Notes under the pieces: generated by a model
Told to the model about the DNA's origin: nothing
Database searches by the model: none
What the model saw: only the letters and a program-made list of their open reading frames with translations
Translations under genes and position numbers: made by a program
Shown: positions 8,045-16,319 of the stretch, in pieces
Layout: each line of letters starts with the position of its first letter
Position numbering within the stretch: the first letter of the stretch is position 1
Source: Chloroflexota bacterium
GTDB taxonomy: Bacteria; Chloroflexota; Anaerolineae; B4-G1
NCBI GenBank assembly: GCA_024232355.1
Contig: JAAEPW010001195.1
Coordinates: 1-27,129 of the forward strand
Length of the DNA: 27,129 bases
Direction of reading: 5' to 3'

Positions 8045-10834
8045 ATGAGTTGGAACTTTGGGCGGTGGTTGAACCAACATAGAAAAGATGTCGAGAAACA
8101 GTGGTTGACGGTAGTTGAAAAACTACCGGCTTATGCCTCACTGCCTTCAGGTGAGAGTATTTCCCATTGCAGACCTCTCATTCAAGTCTTGCTGACGGAC
8201 CAATCCGATGCGCGCGCCGCGAATATCCGGCAATGGGCCGATCGGGAGATTGTGGAACGTCAGGCGACGCCCTCTGAATTGCTCTCTATTACTACTGGTC
8301 TCTCCCAAATCATCCAAGATTTGTTGCCCGATGCAGGCGCCAGACAAATCAACGGTCGACTGCGCTCCGTGGACGCGGCGATGGCCCACTATTTTGCCAA
8401 CAAGGCCGAGCGACTGGCGGCTGAGAAATCTCAATTAGAAGCTTTGCACGAAATCACCAGAGAACTGACGGTCGGTTTGGACCTGAGCCGGATGCTCTAC
8501 AAAGCTTTGACCGGGATCATGAACACAACCAATGGCGAAATGGGTGCGATCTTTTTGGTGGATAGCAAAGTCGGAAGCGCGACGCTCGAAACAACAATCA
8601 ATTGGAACAATGAGAACACCTCGATCTCTTTGACCTCGCTTCCTCCCGAATGGCAGTTGGGACGAGGTGATTCTCTACTGGTATTGGAGGACTTGCAGGC
8701 AGAGCGAATGCCTGGGTGGCTAAAGCTGTTAATTACGTCCGATATGGGCTCTTTGATGGTCGCTCCACTGGTCGCCAATGGGGCATTTATGGGGATATTG
8801 GCTGTAGCCAGTTCCGGTATAGAAGCGTTCAACCCCGCTCACGTCGAACTGTTTCGCGCCGTTCTCAACCAGGTTGCCAACGCCATCGGCAACGCCGAAG
8901 TCTATCGTCTCCTCACCCAGCAAGCCCAAGAAATGGGGCAGATGCTCCGTCACCAACAGGAAGAAAGCACCAAAAACCAATCGATCCTCACCTCTATTGC
9001 CGATGGTGTTGTCGTGAACAATGCCGAAGGGCAGACTATTATGGTCAACCCGGCGGCAGAACGCATTCTGGCCATAGACAGCGATCTGCTCCTCGACCAG
9101 AATTTTGATACGCTCTTTTCCGTTTTTGACGCCAAGGGCAAGGAAGAAGTGATCGAGGCTATGGAAACTCTCTTGAGCACCTCCGCGTCCCAAGTACGCA
9201 AGGCGTTCAAAATGATCCTAGAAATTGACAGCCGGGTGGTCCACGCCCACCTATCTCCCGTTCGTGCTCAGCGGGGCGATTTCTTGGGCGTGGTTACCGT
9301 GCTGCGAGATATTACCAAAGAAGTCGAAGCAGACCGGGCCAAGAGCGAGTTCGTGTCTAACGTCTCTCACGAGCTGCGCACCCCGATGACGGCGATCAAA
9401 GGGTATACCGACTTGTTGCACGCTGGAGCCGTTGGCCCGGTCAATGATGACCAAGAAAGATTCTTGAGCATCATCAGAAACAATGCGGATCGTTTGACCG
9501 CTTTGATCAACGACTTGTTGGACATCTCGCGGGTGGAGACTGGCCGAGTTCGTTTTGAACCCCGTCCCTTGCAGATTGGCGATGTGATTGCTGATGTGGT
9601 CAACGCGTTGGCGGTTCCGGCTGATGACAAGCAACAGACCCTGACCTACGAAGTGGTCGGTGGTTTGCCCGATGTAATAGGCGACCGGGACCGGCTCAAC
9701 CAGGTGATCACCAATCTGGTGGGTAACGCCATCTTTTACACGCCAGACGGCGGAAAGATCGAAGTGCGGGCCTATCCTGTTGAAGGGGCTGTACGGGTGG
9801 ACATCAGAGACACAGGCATTGGCATCGCACCAAATGATCTGGGACACATCTTTGAGCGCTTTTACCGGGCCGACGATCCGGTGGTCCAGGAAGCTACCGG
9901 AACGGGTCTGGGACTTTCGATTGCCAAAATGTTCGTAGAGATGCATGGCGGACGAGTGTGGGTTGAGAGTGAATTGGGCAAAGGGAGCACGTTTACGGTC
10001 TTGCTTCCCGTCCCCGCAAAAGAGGAAAAAGATGCGGTAGAAAAGGGCCACCGGGTTCCAAAGCAACTGATGGCGCGCACACGCACGGTATTGGTGGTGG
10101 ACGACGATTCGACCGTGTCTGAACTCGTCAAGATACAACTAGAGCGCAGTGGATACCAGGTTTTTGTATTGGGACGTGGCGCTTCGGTCAAGGCCTGGGC
10201 CGAGAAAAAACACCCCGACCTCATTCTGTTGGACCGGATTCTTCCCGATTTGGAGGATATGGATGGGCTAGACGTGCTCCGAGATCTAAAGGCAACCGCG
10301 GCCACGGCGGACATCCCCGTCATCATCATGTCCATTTCACAGGATGATGGCACTGCTTGGCAACTTGGGGCCGTGGATTATTTGACCAAGCCTGTGGATG
10401 GCGAAGACTTGTTGCGAAGCGTCGAGCAGGCATTGACCTGGCAAGGACAGGTGCTCATCGTCGAAGATGACCCCGACACCGTGGGTTTGTTCTCGGCAAC
10501 GATGCGCAAGATCGGTTTTACGCCCTTGGTAGCCGCCAACGGTTACGAAGCATTGGCAATGGCCCGCCGCTATCGGCCAGATCTGATCCTCCTGGACCTG
10601 CGCTTGCCGGGGATGGACGGTTATGAATCGCTGACCCACTTGAAGCGGGACATAGTGACACAGACCATCCCCATCATCACCGTGTCGGCCCATGTATCCA
10701 ACATAGAACAGGAACGGAATCGGCTCATTGCCCTGGGAGCGACCACGTTTATTCCCAAGCCGTTCTCCATTGACGATTTGTTGGCCGAGGTCGAAATCGC
10801 CCTACAACCTGTTGCTAGCCCCACTCCGATGTAG
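8045..10834 (+). CDS. cytosolic hybrid histidine kinase, GAF-PAS-HisKA-HATPase-REC-REC
   Basis: This 929-residue signalling protein has, in order, a helical N-terminal domain resembling RsbRD-N sensor modules (about residues 5-125), a GAF domain (about 130-290), a PAS domain (about 312-425), a HisKA domain with SHELRTP (441-447; phospho-acceptor H442), an HATPase domain with N-box N557/N561 and DTGIGI (589-594) plus GTGLGLSIA (619-627), then two receiver domains. REC1 has D686-D688, phospho-acceptor D730 and K782; REC2 has E807-D809, D851 and K905. No transmembrane segment or signal peptide is present, so it senses an intracellular cue. I chose ATG 8045, nine bases after AGAGGG, over ATG 8036. 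There is no DNA-binding output domain, so a partner protein elsewhere must carry the signal. A terminator follows directly. Confidence 0.92.
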   Translation: MSWNFGRWLNQHRKDVEKQWLTVVEKLPAYASLPSGESISHCRPLIQVLLTDQSDARAANIRQWADREIVERQATPSELLSITTGLSQIIQDLLPDAGARQINGRLRSVDAAMAHYFANKAERLAAEKSQLEALHEITRELTVGLDLSRMLYKALTGIMNTTNGEMGAIFLVDSKVGSATLETTINWNNENTSISLTSLPPEWQLGRGDSLLVLEDLQAERMPGWLKLLITSDMGSLMVAPLVANGAFMGILAVASSGIEAFNPAHVELFRAVLNQVANAIGNAEVYRLLTQQAQEMGQMLRHQQEESTKNQSILTSIADGVVVNNAEGQTIMVNPAAERILAIDSDLLLDQNFDTLFSVFDAKGKEEVIEAMETLLSTSASQVRKAFKMILEIDSRVVHAHLSPVRAQRGDFLGVVTVLRDITKEVEADRAKSEFVSNVSHELRTPMTAIKGYTDLLHAGAVGPVNDDQERFLSIIRNNADRLTALINDLLDISRVETGRVRFEPRPLQIGDVIADVVNALAVPADDKQQTLTYEVVGGLPDVIGDRDRLNQVITNLVGNAIFYTPDGGKIEVRAYPVEGAVRVDIRDTGIGIAPNDLGHIFERFYRADDPVVQEATGTGLGLSIAKMFVEMHGGRVWVESELGKGSTFTVLLPVPAKEEKDAVEKGHRVPKQLMARTRTVLVVDDDSTVSELVKIQLERSGYQVFVLGRGASVKAWAEKKHPDLILLDRILPDLEDMDGLDVLRDLKATAATADIPVIIMSISQDDGTAWQLGAVDYLTKPVDGEDLLRSVEQALTWQGQVLIVEDDPDTVGLFSATMRKIGFTPLVAANGYEALAMARRYRPDLILLDLRLPGMDGYESLTHLKRDIVTQTIPIITVSAHVSNIEQERNRLIALGATTFIPKPFSIDDLLAEVEIALQPVASPTPM

Positions 10835-10849
10835 ACCAAGCCCAAAAAC

Positions 10850-10886
10850 AAACGGTAGACGGAGCAACACACCCCGTCTACCGTTT
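10850..10886. terminator. bidirectional intrinsic terminator
   Basis: A perfect 13-bp stem (10850-10862 with 10874-10886) encloses an 11-base loop. On the plus strand it is followed by TCTCTTT after the TTT of the stem, and on the minus strand by GTTTTTGG. It sits between the convergent hybrid kinase gene and LPATG protein gene and can terminate both. Confidence 0.85.
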
Positions 10887-10913
10887 TCTCTTTCCGTTGA
10901 ATTGTAACTCTGC

Positions 10914-12152
10914 CTAATCTCTCCCCAAGACAGAACGCCTTTTGCGCGCCAGTGCAGCCACTCCCGCACCTAGGACGAGCAGGATCACCCACAGAATGTC
11001 AGTCATCATCTCTGTTTCCTTTTGTCCTGTTGCTGGCAGAAGGGGTACCATCACCGTGGACATCGGCACGAGAGTTGGCGTTGGGGTGAGCTCTGTCGCC
11101 GACGTGGGGGCTGGCGCCGGTGTCGATGTGGGGGCTGGCGCCGGTGTCGATGTGGAGGCTGGCGCCGGTGTCGACGTGGGGGCTGGCTGCTGTGTTGGTC
11201 TTGCGGTAGGCACCGGCGTGGCGGTGGGGATAGCGGTAGCGGAAACGGGGATGATGTTGATGGGCACGTTGTCTACGCCTCCACCCAACTCGTTGCCGAG
11301 ATAGTCGACGGCTCCAGAGACCACGGCTTGGTTGCTCATATTGGCGGCGGATGCCATGGCAGTAAAAACGGTCGTCACCCTGAGGGCGCCATGAGGGGGG
11401 ATGTCGTCGAGTTGAGCGGTCAGGTCCAACCAGGTCAAGATACCGGCGGCTTGATCTACCATGTCGGGTGGGGGAACGGCATAGCTAAAGGCCATCCACG
11501 CCGGATTGTAGATATCCACCAATGGCGCAAGTGTCATGGTGGTAAAACCGTTGTTGCTGATGGTGATGGTAAAGGTCAGCGGCTGGCCAACCTGGGGGTT
11601 GAGTCCAGCCATCAGTTCCTTGTCCACGGGGCTGCTGCCGCCGACCGATTCTGTCTCGGTGTGGACGCTGGTGGCACTGCCCAATGACCCATCGCTGAAA
11701 TGGGCATCTTGAACTTGGGCTGCATTGACGACCACGGGTTCGGGGTGTTCGGCAATAAAGCCGACGACAATGTCGATGATTTGTCCGGGTGCCTGGTCGC
11801 CAAAAAAGGTGGTCAGATCATCCCAGTCGAGTTCGCCCGTCACTGGATCCTCAGAGTCGGGCATCACGGGCGTGGCGTCGACAAAGCTCAGGACGTCTGC
11901 ATTGAATGTGTCGGACAAGGGGAGTTCAGTGATGGTGAACGCCGTATTGTTCACGATGCGGATGGTAAAGGTGAGATATTCACCCACATAAACGGTCGAG
12001 TTGGCCCGTCCCAGTTGTTTGTCCACGAGAATGGGAGTCTGGGCGCGAGCGGATTGGATTGAGAGCGCCAGGATCAGGGTGGTCAAGGCAGCGGTGGCTA
12101 GGGTCAGGGCAACTATGAGCTTGGATATTCGTCTGGCATTTGTAGTGGTCAT
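10914..12152 (-). CDS. LPATG cell-surface protein with two DUF11-like domains
   Basis: This 412-residue protein has a Sec signal peptide (basic start, hydrophobic about residues 12-31, likely cleavage after A-R-A near 37), two related beta-sandwich repeats (about 40-165 and 176-300) that look like DUF11/conserved-repeat adhesin domains (each has VDK..., a GxxLTFTI motif and a following Asn), a Thr/Pro/Ala linker (about 303-370), then LPATG (372-376), a membrane helix (about 386-402) and a basic tail (ARKRRS). This is the layout of a sortase-anchored wall protein. I chose the ATG at 12152 because AGGAGG lies five bases upstream; upstream in-frame starts run into the dinG-like gene. It follows that gene by 34 bases, so they may be co-transcribed. 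Role is likely adhesion or envelope structure. Confidence 0.85.
   Translation of the reverse strand: MTTTNARRISKLIVALTLATAALTTLILALSIQSARAQTPILVDKQLGRANSTVYVGEYLTFTIRIVNNTAFTITELPLSDTFNADVLSFVDATPVMPDSEDPVTGELDWDDLTTFFGDQAPGQIIDIVVGFIAEHPEPVVVNAAQVQDAHFSDGSLGSATSVHTETESVGGSSPVDKELMAGLNPQVGQPLTFTITISNNGFTTMTLAPLVDIYNPAWMAFSYAVPPPDMVDQAAGILTWLDLTAQLDDIPPHGALRVTTVFTAMASAANMSNQAVVSGAVDYLGNELGGGVDNVPINIIPVSATAIPTATPVPTARPTQQPAPTSTPAPASTSTPAPAPTSTPAPAPTSATELTPTPTLVPMSTVMVPLLPATGQKETEMMTDILWVILLVLGAGVAALARKRRSVLGRD
11101..11190 (-). repeat. 24-bp tandem repeat coding for the Thr/Pro/Ala linker
   Basis: Three nearly identical 24-base units (11101-11124, 11125-11148, 11149-11172) and a partial fourth (to 11190) encode an eight-residue TPAPAPTS repeat within the linker of the LPATG protein. 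Units differ by only one or two bases, so copy number could vary by slippage. Confidence 0.85.
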
Positions 12153-12186
12153 GACAACCTCCTGTAGGTTTAGCATACCACGTTTT

Positions 12187-14247
12187 TTATTCCTCCGCAA
12201 AGAATGCCCGCACGTCCTGAATCCTCCGCGTGCGGCGGGCGCGGGGCAGGCTGGCAATGATCTTTTGGCCGTATCGCTTGGTATTGATGCGCGAGTCTAG
12301 GATGGCAATGACGCCCCGGTCGGTCTCGGTGCGGATGAGGCGGCCCACTCCCTGCTTGAGCGCCAGGATGGCCTCGGGCAGCGTCATCTCGTCGAATGGG
12401 TTGCCGCCACGATCCCGGATCAATTGCTGGCGGTATTGCACCACCGGGTCACGATGCGGCGTAAAGGGGAGCTTGTCGATGATGACGAGCGAGAGCGCCG
12501 AACCGGGGATGTCTACCCCCTCCCAGAAACTGCGGGTGGCAAAGAGCACCGCGCCTGTGGCGTCGTTCTGGAACAACTCGAGCAACTCGGCGCGCGAGAG
12601 ACCTTCCCCCTGGCAGTAGCTGTTGTACTCTAGATGGGGGCTGATCAAATCATACATCTCGTTCATCCGGCGCTTGCTGGTGAACAGGACGAACGCCCGC
12701 CCCCGGCTGGCCTGGATCAAGCGCCATATTTCACGGCCCAGATTGAGCGCGTACGCTTCCTCACCGGGGCCGTACTGAGGCGTCAGGCCGCTGGGGGTGT
12801 AGAGCAGTGCCTGGTTGGGATAGTCAAAGGGGCTTTCGATCATTCGCTCGATGGCTTGCTCGCGCGGCGCGCCCGTCAACTGGCAAAAGTAGCCGAATCC
12901 GTCCGCCACGGTGAGCGTCGCACCGGTGCAGATCACGCGCTTGACCGGTTCAAACAGCGTCTCTTGGAGAAAGCCCGCCACGTCTATCGGCTCGCTGTAA
13001 AGAGCCACGCTGCCGGGGCCGGATTCTCCGGGCTGTTCGGCGCAGTAGCGCACGTGGTCGGGCGGTGCTGGTGCGGCCAAGGTGCGAACTTGGTCGGCCA
13101 GTTGGGCGGCCCACTCGATGACCATCTGGTGGCGCGCGTTCTCCGCGCTCTCTTCGTCACCGTCCACTGATGGGGAATAGGCACGCATCAGTGCTTTGTG
13201 AATCTTGTTGATGCGGTCGGCCAATGTCAGACCGTCCTGCAATTCGTCTTGCATAGCCCAGCGCCGCTCCCACTCGGATGGTTTTTCGGACAGTGCCAAA
13301 AACAGGCGATGGTTGATGCGTACCGCCTCCCCGCGCAGATCGTCGGGCGCGTGGCGGATGACGACGTTGTCGTTGGCAAACTGGGGGATCGTGTTGTATT
13401 CTATCGCCAGGCGCAGCGCGTTGACGACGTATCGCTCCAACTCGTGCGCCTCGTCTACCACGACCACCGGCCGCAGCGAAAGGAATGGCATCGCCAAATT
13501 AAAGGCCAGCAGCGCGTGGTTGACGATGACAATGTCGGACTCTTCCGCCTTGAGCTTGGCCAGTTCATAGTAACAACGCCCGAACTGGGGGCATTCTTTA
13601 CCCAGGCATTCGTGTTGACGAACGGTGACGACGTCACGCAGTTGGCGAAAGAGGCGTAGGTCCTCCACGTCGCCAGAAGTGTCCTCTTCAAGACGCTTGG
13701 CTAGATCGGCAAGGCCATCCTCCAGGCCAGGCAGGCCCAATTGCTGGCGTGCCTCCCGCAACTTGAACCGGCAGACATAGTTCGAGCGTCCTTTGAGCAG
13801 GGCGGCCGTAAACGAACGCGGCGTGACCTTTTGCAGAGTGGGGATGTCTTTCTCCCACAACTGGGTCTGCAAGGTCTTGTTGGCCGTGGAGACAAAGGCG
13901 CGGGCCTCTGACGCGATGAGGGGGATCAGGTAGGCAAAAGATTTGCCGCTGCCCGTCCCGGCTTCGACCAGCGCCGTCTGCCCCTCCACCAGCGCTTCCC
14001 GGACGATCTGCGCCATCTCAACTTGACCGGACCTGTGGCGGTATCGCTTGCCCAGCGCGCGCGCGATGGGGCCACCCTCGGCAAAGGACGGGGCGACGTC
14101 GGGCACTTGAATCGGCTCGTCTTCCAGAGTGAGCAGATCATCGGGGTCGTCGTATGGCGTACGGGCGTTAAATTTTCGCTCCACTATTTCCTTTTTCCTA
14201 TTGATTTGAGCAAAGGCGTTGTTTAGAAACAACGTCTGCGTTGCCAT
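12187..14247 (-). CDS. dinG: DinG-family ATP-dependent DNA helicase
   Basis: This 686-residue XPD/DinG-like superfamily 2 helicase should unwind DNA 5'-3', resolving R-loops, forks or G-quadruplexes as known for the family. Visible motifs: Walker A AGTGSGKS (96-103), four cysteines expected to bind a 4Fe-4S cluster (C159, C214, C219, C225), the DEAH box (265-268), motif IV-like GATLT (442-446), FATRSFWEGVDIPG (569-582) and motif VI QGVGRLIRTETDRG (632-645). No exonuclease domain is present, unlike some Firmicutes DinG. The ATG at 14247 has GTGAGG four bases upstream, inside a hairpin. A GTG at 14184 preceded by AAGGAAA is a real alternative start and would remove 21 residues. It lies between the aldolase and the surface-protein gene on the same strand. 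Confidence 0.92.
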   Translation of the reverse strand: MATQTLFLNNAFAQINRKKEIVERKFNARTPYDDPDDLLTLEDEPIQVPDVAPSFAEGGPIARALGKRYRHRSGQVEMAQIVREALVEGQTALVEAGTGSGKSFAYLIPLIASEARAFVSTANKTLQTQLWEKDIPTLQKVTPRSFTAALLKGRSNYVCRFKLREARQQLGLPGLEDGLADLAKRLEEDTSGDVEDLRLFRQLRDVVTVRQHECLGKECPQFGRCYYELAKLKAEESDIVIVNHALLAFNLAMPFLSLRPVVVVDEAHELERYVVNALRLAIEYNTIPQFANDNVVIRHAPDDLRGEAVRINHRLFLALSEKPSEWERRWAMQDELQDGLTLADRINKIHKALMRAYSPSVDGDEESAENARHQMVIEWAAQLADQVRTLAAPAPPDHVRYCAEQPGESGPGSVALYSEPIDVAGFLQETLFEPVKRVICTGATLTVADGFGYFCQLTGAPREQAIERMIESPFDYPNQALLYTPSGLTPQYGPGEEAYALNLGREIWRLIQASRGRAFVLFTSKRRMNEMYDLISPHLEYNSYCQGEGLSRAELLELFQNDATGAVLFATRSFWEGVDIPGSALSLVIIDKLPFTPHRDPVVQYRQQLIRDRGGNPFDEMTLPEAILALKQGVGRLIRTETDRGVIAILDSRINTKRYGQKIIASLPRARRTRRIQDVRAFFAEE

Positions 14248-14251
14248 TGTA

Positions 14252-14283
14252 CCTCACCGGTCAACTGAGGTCAACCGGTGAGG
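14252..14283 (-). promoter_or_regulatory. hairpin overlapping the dinG ribosome-binding site
   Basis: A perfect 10-bp stem (14252-14261 with 14274-14283) encloses a 12-base loop between the aldolase stop and the dinG start. On the transcribed minus strand its 3' arm ends in GGTGAGG, the only Shine-Dalgarno-like sequence for the ATG at 14247. On that strand no T-run follows, so it is not a canonical terminator; it could mask the ribosome-binding site. If the GTG at 14184 is the true start, it is simply an intercistronic hairpin. Confidence 0.5.
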
Positions 14284-14299
14284 TTTTCTGTTGATGGTT

Positions 14300-15208
14300 T
14301 TACAACACGCCGCCCTCGACCAGTATGTCTCGCAGCGTTTGCTGGTCGTCCTCAGTGATGTTCAATAGCGGCGAGCGGACGGGGCCGCCATAGTAGCCCA
14401 GCATGTCCAGGGTGACCTTGAGGCCCGCGATGCCAAAGCGGGCGGTGATCGCCGCGTTGACGGGGATCATTCGCCGCTGAAGCTCGGCAACGTCGTCCAT
14501 CTGCCCCGCTTTGAACATCCGGTAGATTTCCAAGCACTTGTCCGGCGCGATGTTTGAAAGGGCCAGGATGCCGCCCACCGCACCGAGGGTCAGCCCCGCG
14601 AGCAGAAAGCCCGCTGATCCGGCCAACACCTGAAAGTCTGGAGCGACCGCCTGCGTCAGCCGCACCGTGTCGGCCATTTTGGCCATGTTGCCGCTGGTGT
14701 CTTTGATGCCGACGATGTTGGGATGACTGGCGAGGTGCGCGATGGTGGCGGCGTTGATGTCTACGTGGGTGAACTTTGGTACGGTGTAGAGCATCACCGG
14801 GATGGGCACGGCGTCGGCCACGGCCTGGTAGTGGTGAATCAGGTTGTCGGGTTTCATCGCGCCGTCGTAATAGTGCGGTGTGACCAGGAGAACCGCGTCG
14901 GCGCCAATGTCGGCAACCTGACGGCTCAGGGCGATGGTCTGCCGCGTGGACTCGCAGCCAGCACCGGCGATCAATAGTTTGTCCGGCGGAATGGCCTGGC
15001 GCGCTGTTTTCCAGACGAGCAGTTTTTCTTCCATGCTAAGAAAGCCCGCCTCGCCGTTGGAACCCAGAACCACGTAGCCAGATAGGTCGTATTGGTTCCA
15101 GCGCTCGATATTTTCGATCAATTTTTGGGTTGCGACGTTGCCGTCGGCGTCAAAGGGTGTGGGGATGGGTGGAAATATCCCGCTCAATGAAATTTTCGAG
15201 TTGTTCAT
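14300..15208 (-). CDS. DapA-family aldolase, likely 4-hydroxy-2-oxoglutarate aldolase type
   Basis: This 302-residue class I aldolase has the (beta/alpha)8 DapA-family pattern: Schiff-base lysine K169 in GIKDTSG (167-173), catalytic tyrosine Y141 in LYTVPKFT, and the phosphate/carboxylate loop GSNGE at 49-53. True dihydrodipicolinate synthases usually have GTTGE there; GSNGE is what I recall for mitochondrial 4-hydroxy-2-oxoglutarate aldolase (HOGA1), which makes pyruvate and glyoxylate. So lysine biosynthesis is less likely than a catabolic aldolase, but N-acetylneuraminate lyase-like or other keto-acid aldolase activities remain possible. ATG 15208 is preceded by GAGGAG at nine bases. An aminotransferase of alanine-glyoxylate type on the same strand 2.9 kb upstream supports the glyoxylate reading. 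The leader folds into an unusual structure, listed separately. Confidence 0.82.
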   Translation of the reverse strand: MNNSKISLSGIFPPIPTPFDADGNVATQKLIENIERWNQYDLSGYVVLGSNGEAGFLSMEEKLLVWKTARQAIPPDKLLIAGAGCESTRQTIALSRQVADIGADAVLLVTPHYYDGAMKPDNLIHHYQAVADAVPIPVMLYTVPKFTHVDINAATIAHLASHPNIVGIKDTSGNMAKMADTVRLTQAVAPDFQVLAGSAGFLLAGLTLGAVGGILALSNIAPDKCLEIYRMFKAGQMDDVAELQRRMIPVNAAITARFGIAGLKVTLDMLGYYGGPVRSPLLNITEDDQQTLRDILVEGGVL

Positions 15209-15216
15209 TGCATGAT

Positions 15217-15316
15217 CTCCTCATAGTTGTGGTACATTTCTCGTTGAGGAGTGGAGCATTCCCAAATGCGGAGCGGTTCCTATAAAACCCGCTCGCACAA
15301 GGTGTGCTTGCTCCTC
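15217..15316 (-). ncRNA. candidate switch-like RNA leader: four-way junction and alternative pairing with the ribosome-binding site
   Basis: Between the alpha/beta hydrolase stop and the aldolase start the minus-strand RNA can form a compact four-way junction, all Watson-Crick. P1 pairs 15311-15316 with 15246-15251 (6 bp), and inside it are hairpins 15295-15299/15303-15307 (5 bp, 3-base loop), 15289-15294/15271-15276 (6 bp, 12-base loop) and 15265-15269/15256-15260 (5 bp, 4-base loop). On the transcript the order is GAGGAG, junction hairpins, CTCCTC, then the aldolase Shine-Dalgarno GAGGAG (15217-15222). CTCCTC can therefore pair either with the first GAGGAG, closing the junction, or with the ribosome-binding site. 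This is the logic of a translational riboswitch. It is not a normal tRNA: the T-loop and anticodon-arm geometry do not fit. No known riboswitch class was recognised. Confidence 0.5.
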
Positions 15317-15323
15317 TGTCGAG

Positions 15324-16250
15324 TCAAGGTGTTTTGTGTTCAAGTAGATAATCCAGGACGTACCGGTTGACGACATCCGGTCGCTCATAGTGCATGATGT
15401 GACCGGCTTTTGGCACGAGATGTTTTTCCTCAAGGTTGAGAAAAAGCCTCTCGGCTTTTCCGAACGCGGCGGTATGGTCGAACAGGGTTTCTTCTTCTCC
15501 AAGCAAGAGCATGGCGTGCGACTTGAAGTGCTCTAGTTCGCTTTTTGGCAATGGGAATGCCATTGGGATGCCCGTGATCAGCTCTTGTCTAAAGTGCTTA
15601 AAGAACAGGTAAAACTCTTCGGTTAGATGCGAGATGTCTGGATCCGAGCGGTCGGTGGCGCTGGCGAACAGGACGTCCAACATCCCTTGGAGCACATTGC
15701 CGCGAGAGATCACCGAACCCAGCGCGATCCCAATCGCCCGGCGGGCGAGGTCCAGTTTGAGGACGCTCAACCCCATGCTGCTGATCAACACCGCTTTGCG
15801 AACACGCTCAGGACAGTATATCCCAAACTTGAGTACGATGCGCCCGCCTACTGAAATGCCGAGGATATTGATCTGTGAAAGCTCGAGCTTGTCCAGGACG
15901 TCGTCGAGCCAGCGGGCCAAGTGATCGCCAGTGTGCGGTATACGGGTTGGCGCGCTTTTTCCAGGCTGGCCTGGCACATCCGGTGCGATCAATCGGAAAT
16001 GAGGCGCAAATGCCCGGAACTGTGGATGCAGCATCATCGCATTGCCGCCCAGCCCTTGGATCATCACGAGCGGCGGGGCTGCCCTATCCCCGGCAAAGAC
16101 CACGTGCGTTGGGCCAAACCGCGTCTCGACAAAGCCCGTCTCTAGCGGCACATCACGCGAGAGACGGGCAAATTCCACATCGTACCAGGCCATCATCTCT
16201 CGATGGCCTTTTTCAGAACGATATAGAGAGCGGGTGTCTGGTGCATCCAT
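15324..16250 (-). CDS. alpha/beta-fold hydrolase
   Basis: This 308-residue protein has the alpha/beta hydrolase order: oxyanion region QGLGGN (65-70), the PDVPGQPGKS segment (90-99), nucleophile elbow GISVGG with S133, acid in the segment LLLGEEETLF (E254 at the usual Asp position) and histidine H284 in AGHIMHYERP. A glutamate as catalytic acid is less common but known in the fold. No signal peptide is seen, so it is probably cytoplasmic. A hydrophobic cap around residues 155-240 suggests a lipophilic or aromatic ester/C-C bond substrate, which cannot be specified. It sits between the M14 peptidase and the aldolase on the same strand, with the structured leader starting eight bases after its stop. 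Confidence 0.82.
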   Translation of the reverse strand: MDAPDTRSLYRSEKGHREMMAWYDVEFARLSRDVPLETGFVETRFGPTHVVFAGDRAAPPLVMIQGLGGNAMMLHPQFRAFAPHFRLIAPDVPGQPGKSAPTRIPHTGDHLARWLDDVLDKLELSQINILGISVGGRIVLKFGIYCPERVRKAVLISSMGLSVLKLDLARRAIGIALGSVISRGNVLQGMLDVLFASATDRSDPDISHLTEEFYLFFKHFRQELITGIPMAFPLPKSELEHFKSHAMLLLGEEETLFDHTAAFGKAERLFLNLEEKHLVPKAGHIMHYERPDVVNRYVLDYLLEHKTP

Positions 16251-16319
16251 ACCTTGTAGTCCTATTATGTGTCGGTAGGTATTTCTGGATGATCACCCAC
16301 CTGGTTGTACATTCGTTGG

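Noticed and set aside
9251..10138. 295-codon minus-strand open frame opposite the hybrid kinase
   Set aside because: The plus strand carries unmistakable kinase motifs throughout; the opposite frame has no ribosome site or family resemblance.
11101..11190. CRISPR-like array
   Set aside because: The units are contiguous without spacers and stay in frame within a coding linker, so they are a coding tandem repeat.
11022..11687. Plus-strand frame rich in Gly/Arg/Cys opposite the LPATG protein
   Set aside because: Its striking composition is the antisense of the Thr/Pro/Ala repeat.
15246..15316. tRNA gene reading of the cloverleaf-like fold
   Set aside because: The helices do not have tRNA lengths on either strand: the closing stem is 6 bp, the small loops are 3-4 bases, no seven-base TTCRA loop or normal anticodon loop exists, and no CCA end is present.
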